A DNA stretch of 64,000 bases from the NCBI GenBank assembly GCA_964036045.1, contig OZ038386.1, positions 14,171,433 through 14,235,432 on the forward strand, written 5' to 3'. Position 1 is the first letter of the stretch. Every line of letters begins with the position of its first letter. The position numbers were made by a program, and so were the translations under genes. Positions 12,901 through 22,686 of the stretch are shown piece after piece. The notes below the pieces were generated by a model that worked only from the letters and a program-made list of their open reading frames with translations, was not told the origin of the DNA and made no database searches. This DNA is from Eutreptiella sp. 'Long Island Sound 2002'. Its lineage: Eukaryota > Euglenozoa > Euglenophyceae > Eutreptiales > Eutreptiaceae.

Positions 12901-15900
12901 ATCAAGGGTACTGAAACAGCCTGAGAATCATGCTGCCAAACGCGCACACTGTTTTTGGACTCCACTTGGAGATGGTGATGGTGATAGGGATATCCTTTGG
13001 GAAATGCCATTGCTCAGTGACGAAACTCAGCCTAGCCCCTGTGGGTGGGTGTTAAGGTTGATGCCCCCCTGGGTTGATGAGTTGTGGTGAGGTGGTGGGA
13101 AGGTCTGCCCTCTCCGGCCCCTACCACCAAATCCAGATCTAATACCGCCCCCTCCCCCAGTATCATCGCAGTGGCCAGTTGCACAGGAACTGAGAAGGAA
13201 ATGAAGGCCGTGCGAAGGCGCTGCTGGAGCACAGTGGCGGGTCCACACCTAACCGGTATCATCCCTTTAGGCCATTGCGTAATGACCGATGTCCCTCTGG
13301 GGAGAGGGGTCATTTGGGGCACGAGCTAACTTGCAGGCTGTTTTTAGGGACGAAGATTTTTTACACATCAGACACACCCACCGAGACGGGTCCAACTGTA
13401 GCTGGAAGAGTGGAGTTGCTGGTGTGGGACACGTGTGGTACATTACTGGTACCCTCTGCACAGGGTGTCACTGCGGTGCCGCACCTTCCTTTCCTGTTGC
13501 CAGGTGGCCGCTGCCCGGCTCATAGAGCCCCATGTAGATGCCGTGGATTTAAACCTCGGGTGCCCACAGACCGTGGCTGAGCGCGAGCACTTTGGTGCAT
13601 TTTTGATGGATGACCTCCCCCGCATCAGAGATATGGTGGCCACCCTAGCCACGAGCATCACGGTTCCAGTGACGTGCAAAATCCGGCGCTTCCCTGACCC
13701 CCTGCAGACGGTGGCCTACGCCCGCATGCTGGTGGACGCAGGGTGCCAGATGCTGGCAGTCCACCCGCGCCTGCGCGAGCAGAAGGGGGCCAGTTGTTCT
13801 TTGGCGGACTGGGATGTGATCAAGTATGGAAGGGCATTGGCGCACGCGGGCTGCGTGTACCGGTGGTCGTTGTGCGAACGAGGCCCGGAGCGGGGTGATG
13901 GGGCTGCTGCTCGGGTGAGGTCCGAGCCAGGGTGAGCTGGTGCGGCTGAGGCCGGCCGACAGCCTTGTGGCGTCTGCTGGTGGGCGTACGTTGCGGTGAG
14001 AGGGGAAGGCTGCGATGAGGGGGCAGACTCGCGCCTCTGTCATTCAGGGCTCTGAGCTTAGCGGCAGGGTCAGCACCAGTCCGCCAATGACGCGGCGGGG
14101 CCGGCCGTGGGCTGCGAGGGTTACGTCGGCGCCAGGGGTGGATATAGTAGTGACGACATTACCAAGGTGGGGGTGGGGGATGCTGAAACAGGAGGCAGTG
14201 ATGACGCAATGACGATGACGATTGCTCTCTTTTTGCTTTACGTTTTGGCTAAATGTGTGAAGAAATGATTGGACTGTCTGGGCTGTCAGCATTGGATGCA
14301 CCAACCCCTGTGCAATGAAGTGTGCCATGTGGCTTGCTGCGCAGAGTTGTTCAGTGCCTCAGTGGTATATGCATGGACACATGCTCTGAATGTTCTTGGT
14401 TCAAATCCTGGGCACCAAGTGCTGAGGCGTTTTTTTTTGGGCCATCAGCCCTCTCACGAAACTGCTCGTTCAGCCAAACCGGTCCATCGTTATTGTCATC
14501 GTCATCGGAGGGGGGGGGGGGGGCTGGAGGGGGGGGACCACCCCCGCTCACTATATCCCCCTGGTCGGCGCAGTCAGTGTGAGTTAGGCAGGGCACTGGG
14601 GCCACCACAGCGTGTGCCAAGTTGCACCGGCGAGGCCATGGAACATGGTGCGCGGCCGTCATCATTGGGACCGGAATCGGTGGTGATAACTCCCCCACCC
14701 CTCTCCCCTCCTGCCGCCCCAACGCGGGAAAAGCTGTGCAGTTGAGAATGCTAGAGTGATTCTGGAGGGTAGCGACCATCGCTGATTTATGGCCAACGCA
14801 GGAAAACCGCCCGCCCCATTGGGAACTCACATTCAATGTATTGGGATGGCGCTGCTTGCGGCCTCCAGTACGATCCAATCACCCCCCCCCCCCCCAGTCA
14901 CCTCCCTTTTGGGTGTATTTTACGGAGGCGGAGGCCTGATACACAAGGCATCTTGACCCTGGAGGCCCGAGTCAGTGGTTTGCCAATTTGCTGCAAGCAC
15001 AGTTGCAGCAGCATAGCCCCAGCCCCTCCCCATGTCATCTCCCACCCCATACCGTCCCCCATGGGGGGTAAGGGGCTGTGGTGGGAGGTTATCGTGTCGT
15101 ACCACTGCTTTTGTTGCCTGCCCCTGGTGCACACCCTGGCACAACCCATAGACTGTAGCTCCTTAAAATGATCTCCTTCCCGGCACGACATTTGCATCAT
15201 TTTCTCTGAAATGGAACTGGATTGCACAACCGTGTTCCCAACTGGGGCAGATGTGGTATCCATCCACACAGCGGAGGAGTGTACTGTGGCGCAGGTCGTC
15301 GGGCGCCCAGAGCGCGGGGATGCGCATCAATGATATGCGTCACTGCGCATATCGACGCGTCAAATGTGAGCGTGAAGACAGGACAGCGTTCGTGGTGGGT
15401 GAGGGTGCCGTTTCCTGCCCTCCGCACCTTCATCCCCTGGCAACCGTACCCCGGGGGTACCGGGGGACCGTTACGCGCTGGGTCGGGGGGGTGGCAGGGG
15501 GGGGGGGGAGGCGATATTCTATCCAGATGAATACTGCACCCACATACCACACCCATGAAAGACAGACGTATACCAGCAGCCCTGGGTCCGACGCGCATTC
15601 AGGCTTGTCAAGGACAGTGTGGATGTCCCAGTGCTGGCGAATGGCAATATTTTGGCATACGACGACATTGGCAAATGCTTGCAGTACACAGGGGCCGACG
15701 GAGTGATGGTGGCCGACGCTCTGCTGTATGAGCCACGGCTCTTTTCCAATCCGGAATGCCCCTTGCTCACTGCGCGCATCTGGGACCTGAAGCCCCCTGC
15801 AGATCGAATCGGGGTGGATCTGGCTCTGGAATATTTGCAGCTTTGCCAGGCATGTTTGCAAAATGTGAAAGGTGGTGGGAGTTTGGGTGGCAGATTTGCT

Positions 15901-16426
15901 CTCATCTGAGCAGCCATACAGAATCATCATCCACCAGGTCCCCGGTTTCAAGGAAAGAGACAGGACCTGCCCTGGGAGTGGCCTGTGGACTCGGCGCCAA
16001 GAGCGGTTTTGAGTTGGAATCAGTGTTCCTACGTCACGCCTTCGGTGTGTAGCGAACGAAACCAACACAACTCTAAACTAAATGTATGCTTCGAGTCTTG
16101 CATTACGGCCCCCAAATGGCCCTGCGATGTATGACAGGCGGTGTGGGGGGGGGGTCTGTGAGCCGCAAGGGCATAAGGGTATACACCCGGTACGACTACA
16201 TGCACATCTTCAAGCCGCACTAGACACGTCCCTCCGGCAGACAAGCATTGAGGACGGAACCTCCAGGAGACTAAAGGGAGTTCAAGTGCGTGGGACGGGA
16301 TGCGATGGGCACGGCACCAGCATACGGGCCCACCGGGCAGGCGGTGGTGCAGTCGCAGCTCCCTCGTTTGTTTTACGAAATCTGCAGGGCGTTCAAACCT
16401 GCCAAACCGGAGGCGACCAGCATTAG
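9975..16426 (+). CDS. DUS1: tRNA-dihydrouridine synthase, DUS1 type (4 exons)
   Basis: Predicted FMN- and NADPH-dependent enzyme reducing uridine to dihydrouridine in the tRNA D-loop; DUS1 enzymes act at positions 16/17. Exons: 9975-10301, 13504-13823, 15603-15864 and 16178 onward, all GT-AG with matching phases (0, 2, 0). Visible motifs: MAPMVDGSELPFR near residue 42 (FMN site), QFCGND, DLNLGCPQ with catalytic Cys129, HFGAFL, TCKIRRF with Lys168, HPRLREQKG at His196, and VPVLANGNI plus DGVMVADALLYEP (phosphate-binding end of the barrel). Exon 4 (GIHPVRLHAHLQAALDT) resembles the helical C-terminal domain. If exon 4 reads through to the TAG at 16424, the protein has 385 residues, slightly short for the family; a donor at 16286 (GTGCGT) could lead to another exon. 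An alternative exon 3/4 junction (15871/16170) is also in phase. The usual HGRTR motif reads HPRLR. Family and core exons are near certain; the 3' end is not. Confidence 0.9.
10302..13503 (+). other. DUS intron 1 (3.2 kb)
   Basis: Donor CTG|GTACGC and acceptor TTGCCAG. Contains C-runs (10860-10875, 12606-12620), a C/T-rich stretch at 12520-12790, and a tRNA-like but non-canonical fold near 11268-11340. A 218-codon antisense frame at 10928-11584 has no domain and is treated as chance. Confidence 0.65.
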
Positions 16427-17190
16427 CGGAATCGAAGCCGGTGGTTCAGATTGGGACCGTTGACAGCGGGGTGATCTGTGCCTGGGACAGAAGGGTGCAG
16501 TCAGGGTCCAGCCGGGGCCCGGACTGTCCACCCAGGGTGCAGGTGGGGCAGGTTTCTCGAGCCAGTGTGCCAAATCGGATCGCGGTTGCAGTCGCTATGA
16601 CTGGCGTCCATGAGGTGCAAGAAACCCGAATCATTCCGTTTTCCAATTTCGCATGATTCATTGAATTTGGGGACTGTTCTGCACTCGCAGGCGACCTGCC
16701 AAAGGCTGGCAAGGACACATGGTGCGGAAGTGTAGCAGGAATCCATTACTTTCATTACGAATTTCAGTCTCTTGACATGAGATGGGATGCAGAACAGACA
16801 AGGGAAGAACAGTCGACAGAAGGGGGGCGGCCCAACAGAAGGCACAGGATGCCAGCGCAATCCCTGCAGCCGTTTTCACTTCAGTCGGGACAGGAATTTT
16901 GCACCATGCATCCTTTGTTCGTTGATACTGCCTGTTTGCATACAGTTATTTGTTTGAATTACAGGAGCAAGGAAAAGTTTGGCAGGGAAAATTTTCGTGG
17001 GGAAAATTTCTTTTCTCAGATTGGCGCCGAAATTTGCCTCGTGCAAGTTTTAGCGCAACGTGGGCCATTTCTTGCTCCCCGGGTCAGCAGCTAACATTTC
17101 TTATCTGTAGGGAGGTACTGGTGCCCGTGTATTGCATGTCAGGATGTCTCAGCAGGATTATGGCGTGTGCAGATTGTGTCGTCGTATTGC
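16427..17190. other. Spacer between DUS and the next coding-like frame
   Basis: No supported exon. Repeated GGGAAAATTT words at 16990-17012 have an inverted counterpart at 17690-17745 (see repeat entry). Confidence 0.4.
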
Positions 17191-17745
17191 AGGCCGATGG
17201 ATCGGTTTGTGACGCGTGCTAGCAAACCCACACAAAATGTTGCTGTTCTTGGTGACCATTTGAAATCTGTTGCCCCCAAAGGCAAAGGGAAAGGGAAAAA
17301 ACGTGGTTCATGCAAGGCGAAACCTTGGCCCAACTGGTCTCCGCTGGAAGAAGAGGAGGCAGCCTTGCAGTTCGTGCGTGCCAGCTTGAAGTCGTGCAGA
17401 TTGCTCTGGGGTGATGAGTGTCCCCCTCGGAGTACTTTGGAGGAGTTGGCAACAAAGTTTGCTGAGCAGGGCCACATCAACCCCCTTGGGCGCCAGTATT
17501 TCTGCAATCAGTAATTTGGGCACCACTCGCCATGCAGGGAACTGTGTGGACCTGAAGAAACTGGACCCTCATCACACCCTTTCCTTGAGTTAGTACCACC
17601 CTCAATGTGGAGAGCCGACCTTCGGCTTTGCTCTTTTCTTTCGTAACTGCTGATTTGGCAAGCACCGTTCTCCAAAATCTGGGTGTGCTGAAATTTTCCC
17701 CACCCAGATTTTCACCGCCGGATTTTTCCCCACCTGAAAATCTCG
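16995..17745. repeat. Inverted GTGGGGAAAATTTC arms flanking a small ORF
   Basis: GTGGGGAAAATTTC near 16998 recurs in reverse complement near 17692 (GAAATTTTCCCCAC). Additional related words follow on each side (GGGAAAATTTTCG; GATTTTTCCCCACC). The arms are about 0.7 kb apart and enclose the frame 17191-17514. This could be the remnant ends of a small transposable element; the arms are short and imperfect beyond 14 bases, so chance is not excluded. Confidence 0.3.
17191..17514 (+). CDS. Hypothetical protein, basic linker then acidic helix
   Basis: A 107-residue frame from ATG 17191 to TAA 17512. It begins MDRFVTRASKPTQNV and has a basic segment (KGKGKGKKRGSCKAK), a PWPNWSPLEEEEAALQFVRAS acidic/helical stretch and the ending GRQYFCNQ. 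Composition and hydrophobic spacing look coding, but I recognise no family. An acceptor (TATTGCAG) just upstream of the ATG would let it be an internal or terminal exon continuous with upstream sequence. CA|GTAATT at its end is a possible donor, in which case the TAA would not be used. It may belong to the same gene as the exon at 17911-18401, although simple joining is out of phase. Confidence 0.4.
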   Translation, partial: RPMDRFVTRASKPTQNVAVLGDHLKSVAPKGKGKGKKRGSCKAKPWPNWSPLEEEEAALQFVRASLKSCRLLWGDECPPRSTLEELATKFAEQGHINPLGRQYFCNQ

Positions 17746-17910
17746 CCCCCTGTATTGAATTGAGATGAACGAGTAACATGCGTGTCTCTAGCAATTCGTT
17801 TGCTTTATTCATGAAACACGCGAGTCTTTTCAAAGTGGCAACCCAAACAGCCATCAGCCAGTCAGTAACACACAAAAAACAAGCCATCGACACGCCTGCA
17901 TAATTCCCAG

Positions 17911-18401
17911 TTTGTAACGATTTTCGACGAATTTCTGCTGGCCACCTTGCAAGCGATTTCCTCGCCCTCAATGCCAGTGCCTCTGCATGCCGTTCCCAGA
18001 CATATCCCACAAGGCATGACATCATGAAGCGACATATGTGGTGGACGTTGGCACACAGCCTGAGCTCTTGGCCCCGGCTGGAGGACATGTTGGAATACGA
18101 GGGCAACATGACAAGCGCCGCTTACTGGTCACAACTGACAGCCCTCCTTGAGAGCTGCCAGGCCGGTGCACATGGCACCGATGCAGATGCTGCGGCGGCG
18201 GGTGGGGCCTACAACTCCAGCATTCACGAGAGCTTGCGGAAGCAGCTGCCTCCGGATCGCCCTTTGCTGCCCCATAAGGACCGCGGAGATTTTCGCGTGA
18301 ACGAGTACAAGCGGGAGATGAGGGCTGAGCAGAGGCTGCGCAACAATCAAGTCGATTACGAGGATTTTGAGGGCATGGACCTATTCGGGGACGACGATTG
18401 A
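17911..18401 (+). CDS. Terminal exon of an unidentified gene, acidic C-terminus
   Basis: The frame is open from an acceptor at 17906-17910 (TTCCCAG) to TGA at 18399-18401, preceded by an in-frame stop at 17901. If exonic it starts in phase 1. The translation reads CNDFRRISAGHLASDFLALN, then TRHDIMKRHMWWTLAHSL, then LEYEGNMTSAAYWSQLTALL, a charged segment (KREMRAEQRLRNNQ) and the acidic end DYEDFEGMDLFGDDD. Composition is strongly coding-like. The central His/Trp-rich part followed by a charged tail recalls transposase C-termini, but no catalytic motif is visible and I assign no function. An ATG at 18024 could serve as start if it is a single-exon gene. Confidence 0.5.
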
Positions 18402-18727
18402 ACCTGATGCCCCGGGGTACAGGGGGGGGGGGATGCCCCGGGAAGAATGCAGCTCAGCAAAACATGCCGCTAGTAGATCCGTCGCAATCCTTAAAAACGA
18501 AGCTTTCGAATTATGTACCGATTCTGAAAATCTCTTTTCACGCACGTAGCGAAAGGCTCGGGGCCTTCCGTCCTTTGGCATTAATTCGAGTATTGTTCTG
18601 TCCAGACTTTGATTGACACACAGAAAGCACCAAATGACCCCCAGTCCCGGCTATTGACATCAGGCCCTCCTAGTCTGATCATACACTTTTAGTCTGATGC
18701 TTCCCAGGACACGCGGTAACCACCAAA

Positions 18728-19021
18728 CTACGTGATATCCTCCAACTCTGTTCTCCATTTGATGTCCAACAGCAGGTCTGTGATGGTACTCTCAGGCCGA
18801 TCTGTGGCAGGTGTCCAAAATTTCTTATGCTCTCGGTAGAGCCACCCTCGACCATGGTGCTCGGTGAAATCTGACAACTCCGTTGATGGTTCGGAAGGAC
18901 ACATCTTTCTCACCATAATGTCCGCTAACGCAACAATAACCCCCCCCTGTCCCTGTCGATGGTTTTGACCCTCCTGTCGTATTGATGTAAAAACCTTGCT
19001 GACCCCTGCATGGGGTGGCAC
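18728..19021 (-). CDS. Possible exon on the minus strand, unknown
   Basis: This 97-codon minus-strand frame has protein-like content (VIVALADIMVRKMCPSEPS, ELSDFTEHHGRGWLYREHKKF, ending WRTELEDIT) and no low complexity. No family was recognised and no upstream exon on that strand identified. May be a transposon fragment or chance. Confidence 0.25.
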   Translation of the reverse strand: MPPHAGVSKVFTSIRQEGQNHRQGQGGVIVALADIMVRKMCPSEPSTELSDFTEHHGRGWLYREHKKFWTPATDRPESTITDLLLDIKWRTELEDIT

Positions 19022-20540
19022 AGAGGAAGAACCTACAGTACGAAGCGCGCGTTCATTTTGAGTTGATTCTTGCTAAAGGCGGCGAGATACGCCGCAGTGC
19101 GCCATGCGGCATGGAGCCGTATCGGGATTCATGTTGACGATCAAAGAAGGCGCCCCTTAGATGTGCAATGCTGGGAAATCCGTGACTGCTCGGGTATTGT
19201 TTTGCATGCCTCTCTGGTTCACGAGCCCTAACTGGGGTTTCCGGTGTGATGTCATACTACAACAATCGACTCACTTCACGAGTTCCAAGATACCACGAGT
19301 GCACTTAATAGTGGAGAGAACGATGCACCAGCTACCACTTGCACTTAGACCAAGTTGAAGTGCCCAATTTTTGAACTGCCCATTTTTTTGTACCACCCAC
19401 TATAAGCAAAACCAACCAAATAAAAGGGCAGCCAAAAGGCTGTCTATTTCCCACTACATGAAATACTAAACCCCACCAATCAGAGGAGGAACTGTGGATT
19501 TTGAAACAAGTTTTCATGCCTGTGAACCCTCACTTGCCACTGCAAGTCGTCGTTTACCTATTTTTAAGCCATTAATTAAACAGGGTGATTATTGGAACAA
19601 CCGAAACATTATCCGTCCAACAGCCGCCCATGGGACAAAACCATTGTACTTCATGGTTCCAATGTCTGATGTTGTCCACAAGGTAGGGCGATACCCGACG
19701 ACACTTTGAGGTTTGGGCCCTGGACCACTGACAGTTGTGACCAACAGCTTGGCGGTAGATTCAAACAATGAGATGCGTCATGCCCAGCCCAGGGACTTTC
19801 AACCATGTAGAACGAAGGAACATCCCCCCACCCCCTGCCAACGGGCCCTCCATTGAGAAAGAACATTATGTGCACGGGTCATGGGGGGAGGGGTGGTACG
19901 GAGAGATCCACGATGACCAAAGTGACCTAGACAGTGCACGGGCCCTGGTGTCCATTGGGCGGCATGCTCGAACAAAAACATGTGTTTGGCTGTGCCACGG
20001 TTCCCAGGCGCACTTGGCTCTAAGAAGACACGTCCTGTGAGAAAAATGATAGTCCATTTCTGTCTTGTGTATGGCGTTGCATTGCTTTGTGTGTGATCGC
20101 GGCCATCGGGCGGCCGTGAAGAGGACATGTGGTGTAGTAGTCTAAGCTTCGGGGTTCCGAGAGGTCGAAAATGTCCCCTGGCGAACCCCCACTCTCCCCT
20201 AAGTTCAAATTTGCATTTCATATTTGCAGCGATTCACAAGCGGCGGAGGAGGTTGTACCCCCCTCGAAGGAGTCGGAGGGCTTAGAAGCAGGGGTGGAGA
20301 ACAGGATTGCAATGTTACAAGGACGCCCACAGGGATGCCGCCCAGCATGCACTTTGGGGAAAAGGCAGCACCACATATCAATACATACCACGTACTGGCA
20401 AGGTGAAGCTGCGCACAGTGCCTAAAGCGGCGCACGGGACGACAGCAGGGTGGTGTGCAAGTGGGGATGGGGTCAGAGGAGGAGCTCCCACGGACAGCAC
20501 ACTCTGACTTCATTATGATGGTGGAGAATAGGAAAGAAGA
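19022..20540. other. No supported gene
   Basis: Overlapping frames on both strands at 19768-20221 cancel each other as evidence. A tRNA-like 5' half near 20125-20190 lacks an anticodon arm. Confidence 0.4.
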
Positions 20541-20927
20541 GAGTATTGGAGAGAGAGTATTGGAGAGGGAGAGGGAGAGGGAGAGGGAGAGGGAGAGGGA
20601 GAGGGAGAGGGAGAGGGACAAGGAGAAGGAGAGGGAGAGGGACAGGGAGAGGGAGAGGGAGAGGGAGAGGGAGAGGGAGAGAGAGAGGGAGAGGGAGAGG
20701 GAGAGGGAGAGGGAGAGGGAGAGGGAGAGGGAGAGGGAGAGGGAGAGGGAGAGGGAGAGGGAGAGGGAGAGGGAGAGGGAGAGGGAGAGGGAGAGGGAGA
20801 GGGAGAGGGAGAGGGAGAGGGAGAGGGAGAGGGAGAGGGAGAGGGAGAGGGAGAGGGAGAGAGAGGGAGAGGGAGGGAGAGAGAGGGAGGGAGGGAGAGA
20901 GGGAGAGAGAGTGGGGGCGGAGAGAGA

Positions 20928-21016
<89 letters not shown>
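20541..21016 (+). repeat. Purine microsatellite (GAGAGG)n then (GA)n
   Basis: About 320 bases of hexamer GAGAGG with few interruptions (ACAAGGAGAAGG, GACAGG) pass into GGGA-rich sequence (20860-20920) and then a pure GA dinucleotide tract (20921-21016). The strand is almost entirely purine, so long Arg/Glu/Gly or Ser/Leu/Pro frames on both strands here are artefacts. Such tracts can form triplex (H-DNA) structures. Confidence 0.97.
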
Positions 21017-21021
<5 letters not shown>

Positions 21022-22225
21022 CACGTGCATAAGCACGTGCAGTACATTAACATTTCTGCCTCCTTTCGGCAGTCCGTCTGCAGCACGTCCGAAGACTGTT
21101 CAAATCAATACAATTAGGAGGGTGGGGGTCGTGGTACCCTCACTGGTATTGTACACTGTATTGTACACTGTTGCACGTGCTGATCCAATCCATTTCAGCT
21201 TTTCCATTTCGGTGGGCTACTGTTCATTGATTCGTTTTCACCTTTATTCCTGTTCCTGCACCTGGGCATGGATTCATCTCTTCATGCGGAAACCTTAGTG
21301 TTGTGTTTGGTATTACCCAATTAATTTCTGGTTTTGTGCGAGTTTTTTGTGGGAATCTCTGTGTCGTGGTTGACAGCCCATTTTACCGCTAGCTTGATTC
21401 ATGCGATGGATTGTGCAGAAACAAAAGCACTCGGCTTCGACCTAGACCTAGATCTAGTTTCCGATCTGAGTTCCACATTTGAATTCAAGTTGAGGCGGAT
21501 GGGGTTTCCTGGACTTGATTTGCCTTATATGAAGAGCAAATTTTGTGGACTTCACCCTCTTTGAGACCCCCAATGACGCAGAGGTTATTTGGCCATGTCC
21601 GGTCCAGCAATAGTTTGTTACGTGGTTGGTGGTCCAGGGCACTCATAAGTATAATTATGCTGTAAATTGGTAAATCTGTCACCAGGCGCGTGACTGGGAG
21701 TACATTTTTCTAACGGTTTGGTACCTCCATACTGCGTGGGGTATGTAGCCATATGTCCTCCCCGCTGTGCTCCAGTTGAATCAGTCAAGATGGGTGTTGA
21801 CAGAGGGCCAAGGCTCAATGCATTCAGACGCTCGCACAGACCATGAGCCATTACTGATGCAGCTGTTTAATGCATACCCTGCTCAAGGGCAAATCTTCAT
21901 GCACCTTCAACTGATGCAAAGTTGAACCAAATTGCTTCGTTTTTCACACAACGGTTGTAGGGGAGGAGTGACGGAGGGACGGAGTTTTTGTATTGGGTGC
22001 AACGTGTACGAGGGTTAAAACTACGAAGGGTCGCGGTGAGCATGCCCACGAGAAACCTGCATGCAATGGACCCCTTGGCCAGTCAACTCCTTTGTGGTTA
22101 CCAACCATTTTTACGCGCCAGTCCTCTTCACCATTTTTTGCAAGCCTTGCTCTCACTTGAATCATCGTGAATCTTCTTCCTTTCATGGGGCCTGGGGCAA
22201 GTCTATCAAAAGGCTCGTTCGCCAC
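21017..22225. other. No supported gene
   Basis: Only short frames without domains. A short palindromic run CGACCTAGACCTAGATCTAG lies near 21439. Confidence 0.4.
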
Positions 22226-22645
22226 GGGGGGGGCGACTCCGCGGGTCCTGGGACGCCAACTACCCCTGCCCCCCCCCCCCCCCCCTAGGGGCCTTCGGCC
22301 AACAGTTAGTTGCCAAAGGTGTCGCCCTCAGGCCTCCATGGGCGCCTAAGGCGCCCGATGCTACATGAACACCAAAGGTGCCCTAAGGAAATTTTTGTCC
22401 AATTTGCACCCTAACACTATCCTTAACCCCCCCCACCACCACCCCGAATTGCCCCACTTGGACCCCCCCCCCCAACCGACCCTCCCGGAGCCCCCCCCCC
22501 CCCGCCCCTCCTATACCCCCCCCCCATTCGCCCTCCCTGACCCCCCCCCCCCTCAGATGCCCCCCCCAAGGGGCCTCCGGCCAACAGTTAGTTGGGGGGG
22601 TAGTTGGCGTCCAGAACCGAGGGGTCGCCCCCCCCGTGTCGTTCG
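22226..22645 (+). repeat. Composite C-rich dispersed repeat, short copy
   Basis: The order of blocks is GCGACTCCGCGGGTCC, a C-run, GGCCAACAGTTAGTTGCC, GCCTCCATGGGCGCC, ATGAACACCAAAGGTGCC, CACTATCCTTAACCC, CCCCACTTGGACC, several C-runs, then GGCCAACAGTTAGTTGG and AACCGAGGGGTCGCC. The same blocks in the same order occur at 60,250-60,730 and 63,540-63,790, where about 2.8 kb of other sequence separates the CTTAACCC and CCCCACTTGG parts. It ends 42 bases before the carrier-gene ATG, so it probably forms part of that promoter or 5' UTR. Confidence 0.85.
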
Positions 22646-22686
22646 CCTATCATGTGTTTCATTAGGCTCCGATTTCAATTTAAATC

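Noticed and set aside
14300-14415. tRNA-like T-arm GGTTCAAATCCTGGGCACC
   Set aside because: No canonical anticodon arm (position 33 would not be T) and poor T-stem pairing. Could be a SINE fragment, not a tRNA gene.
20098-20190. GGACATGTGGTGTAGTAGTC tRNA-like 5' half with matching 3' end
   Set aside because: Only about 56 bases between acceptor arms and no anticodon arm.
20205-21117. Long Ser/Leu- and Arg/Glu-rich frames on both strands
   Set aside because: Produced entirely by the purine microsatellite.
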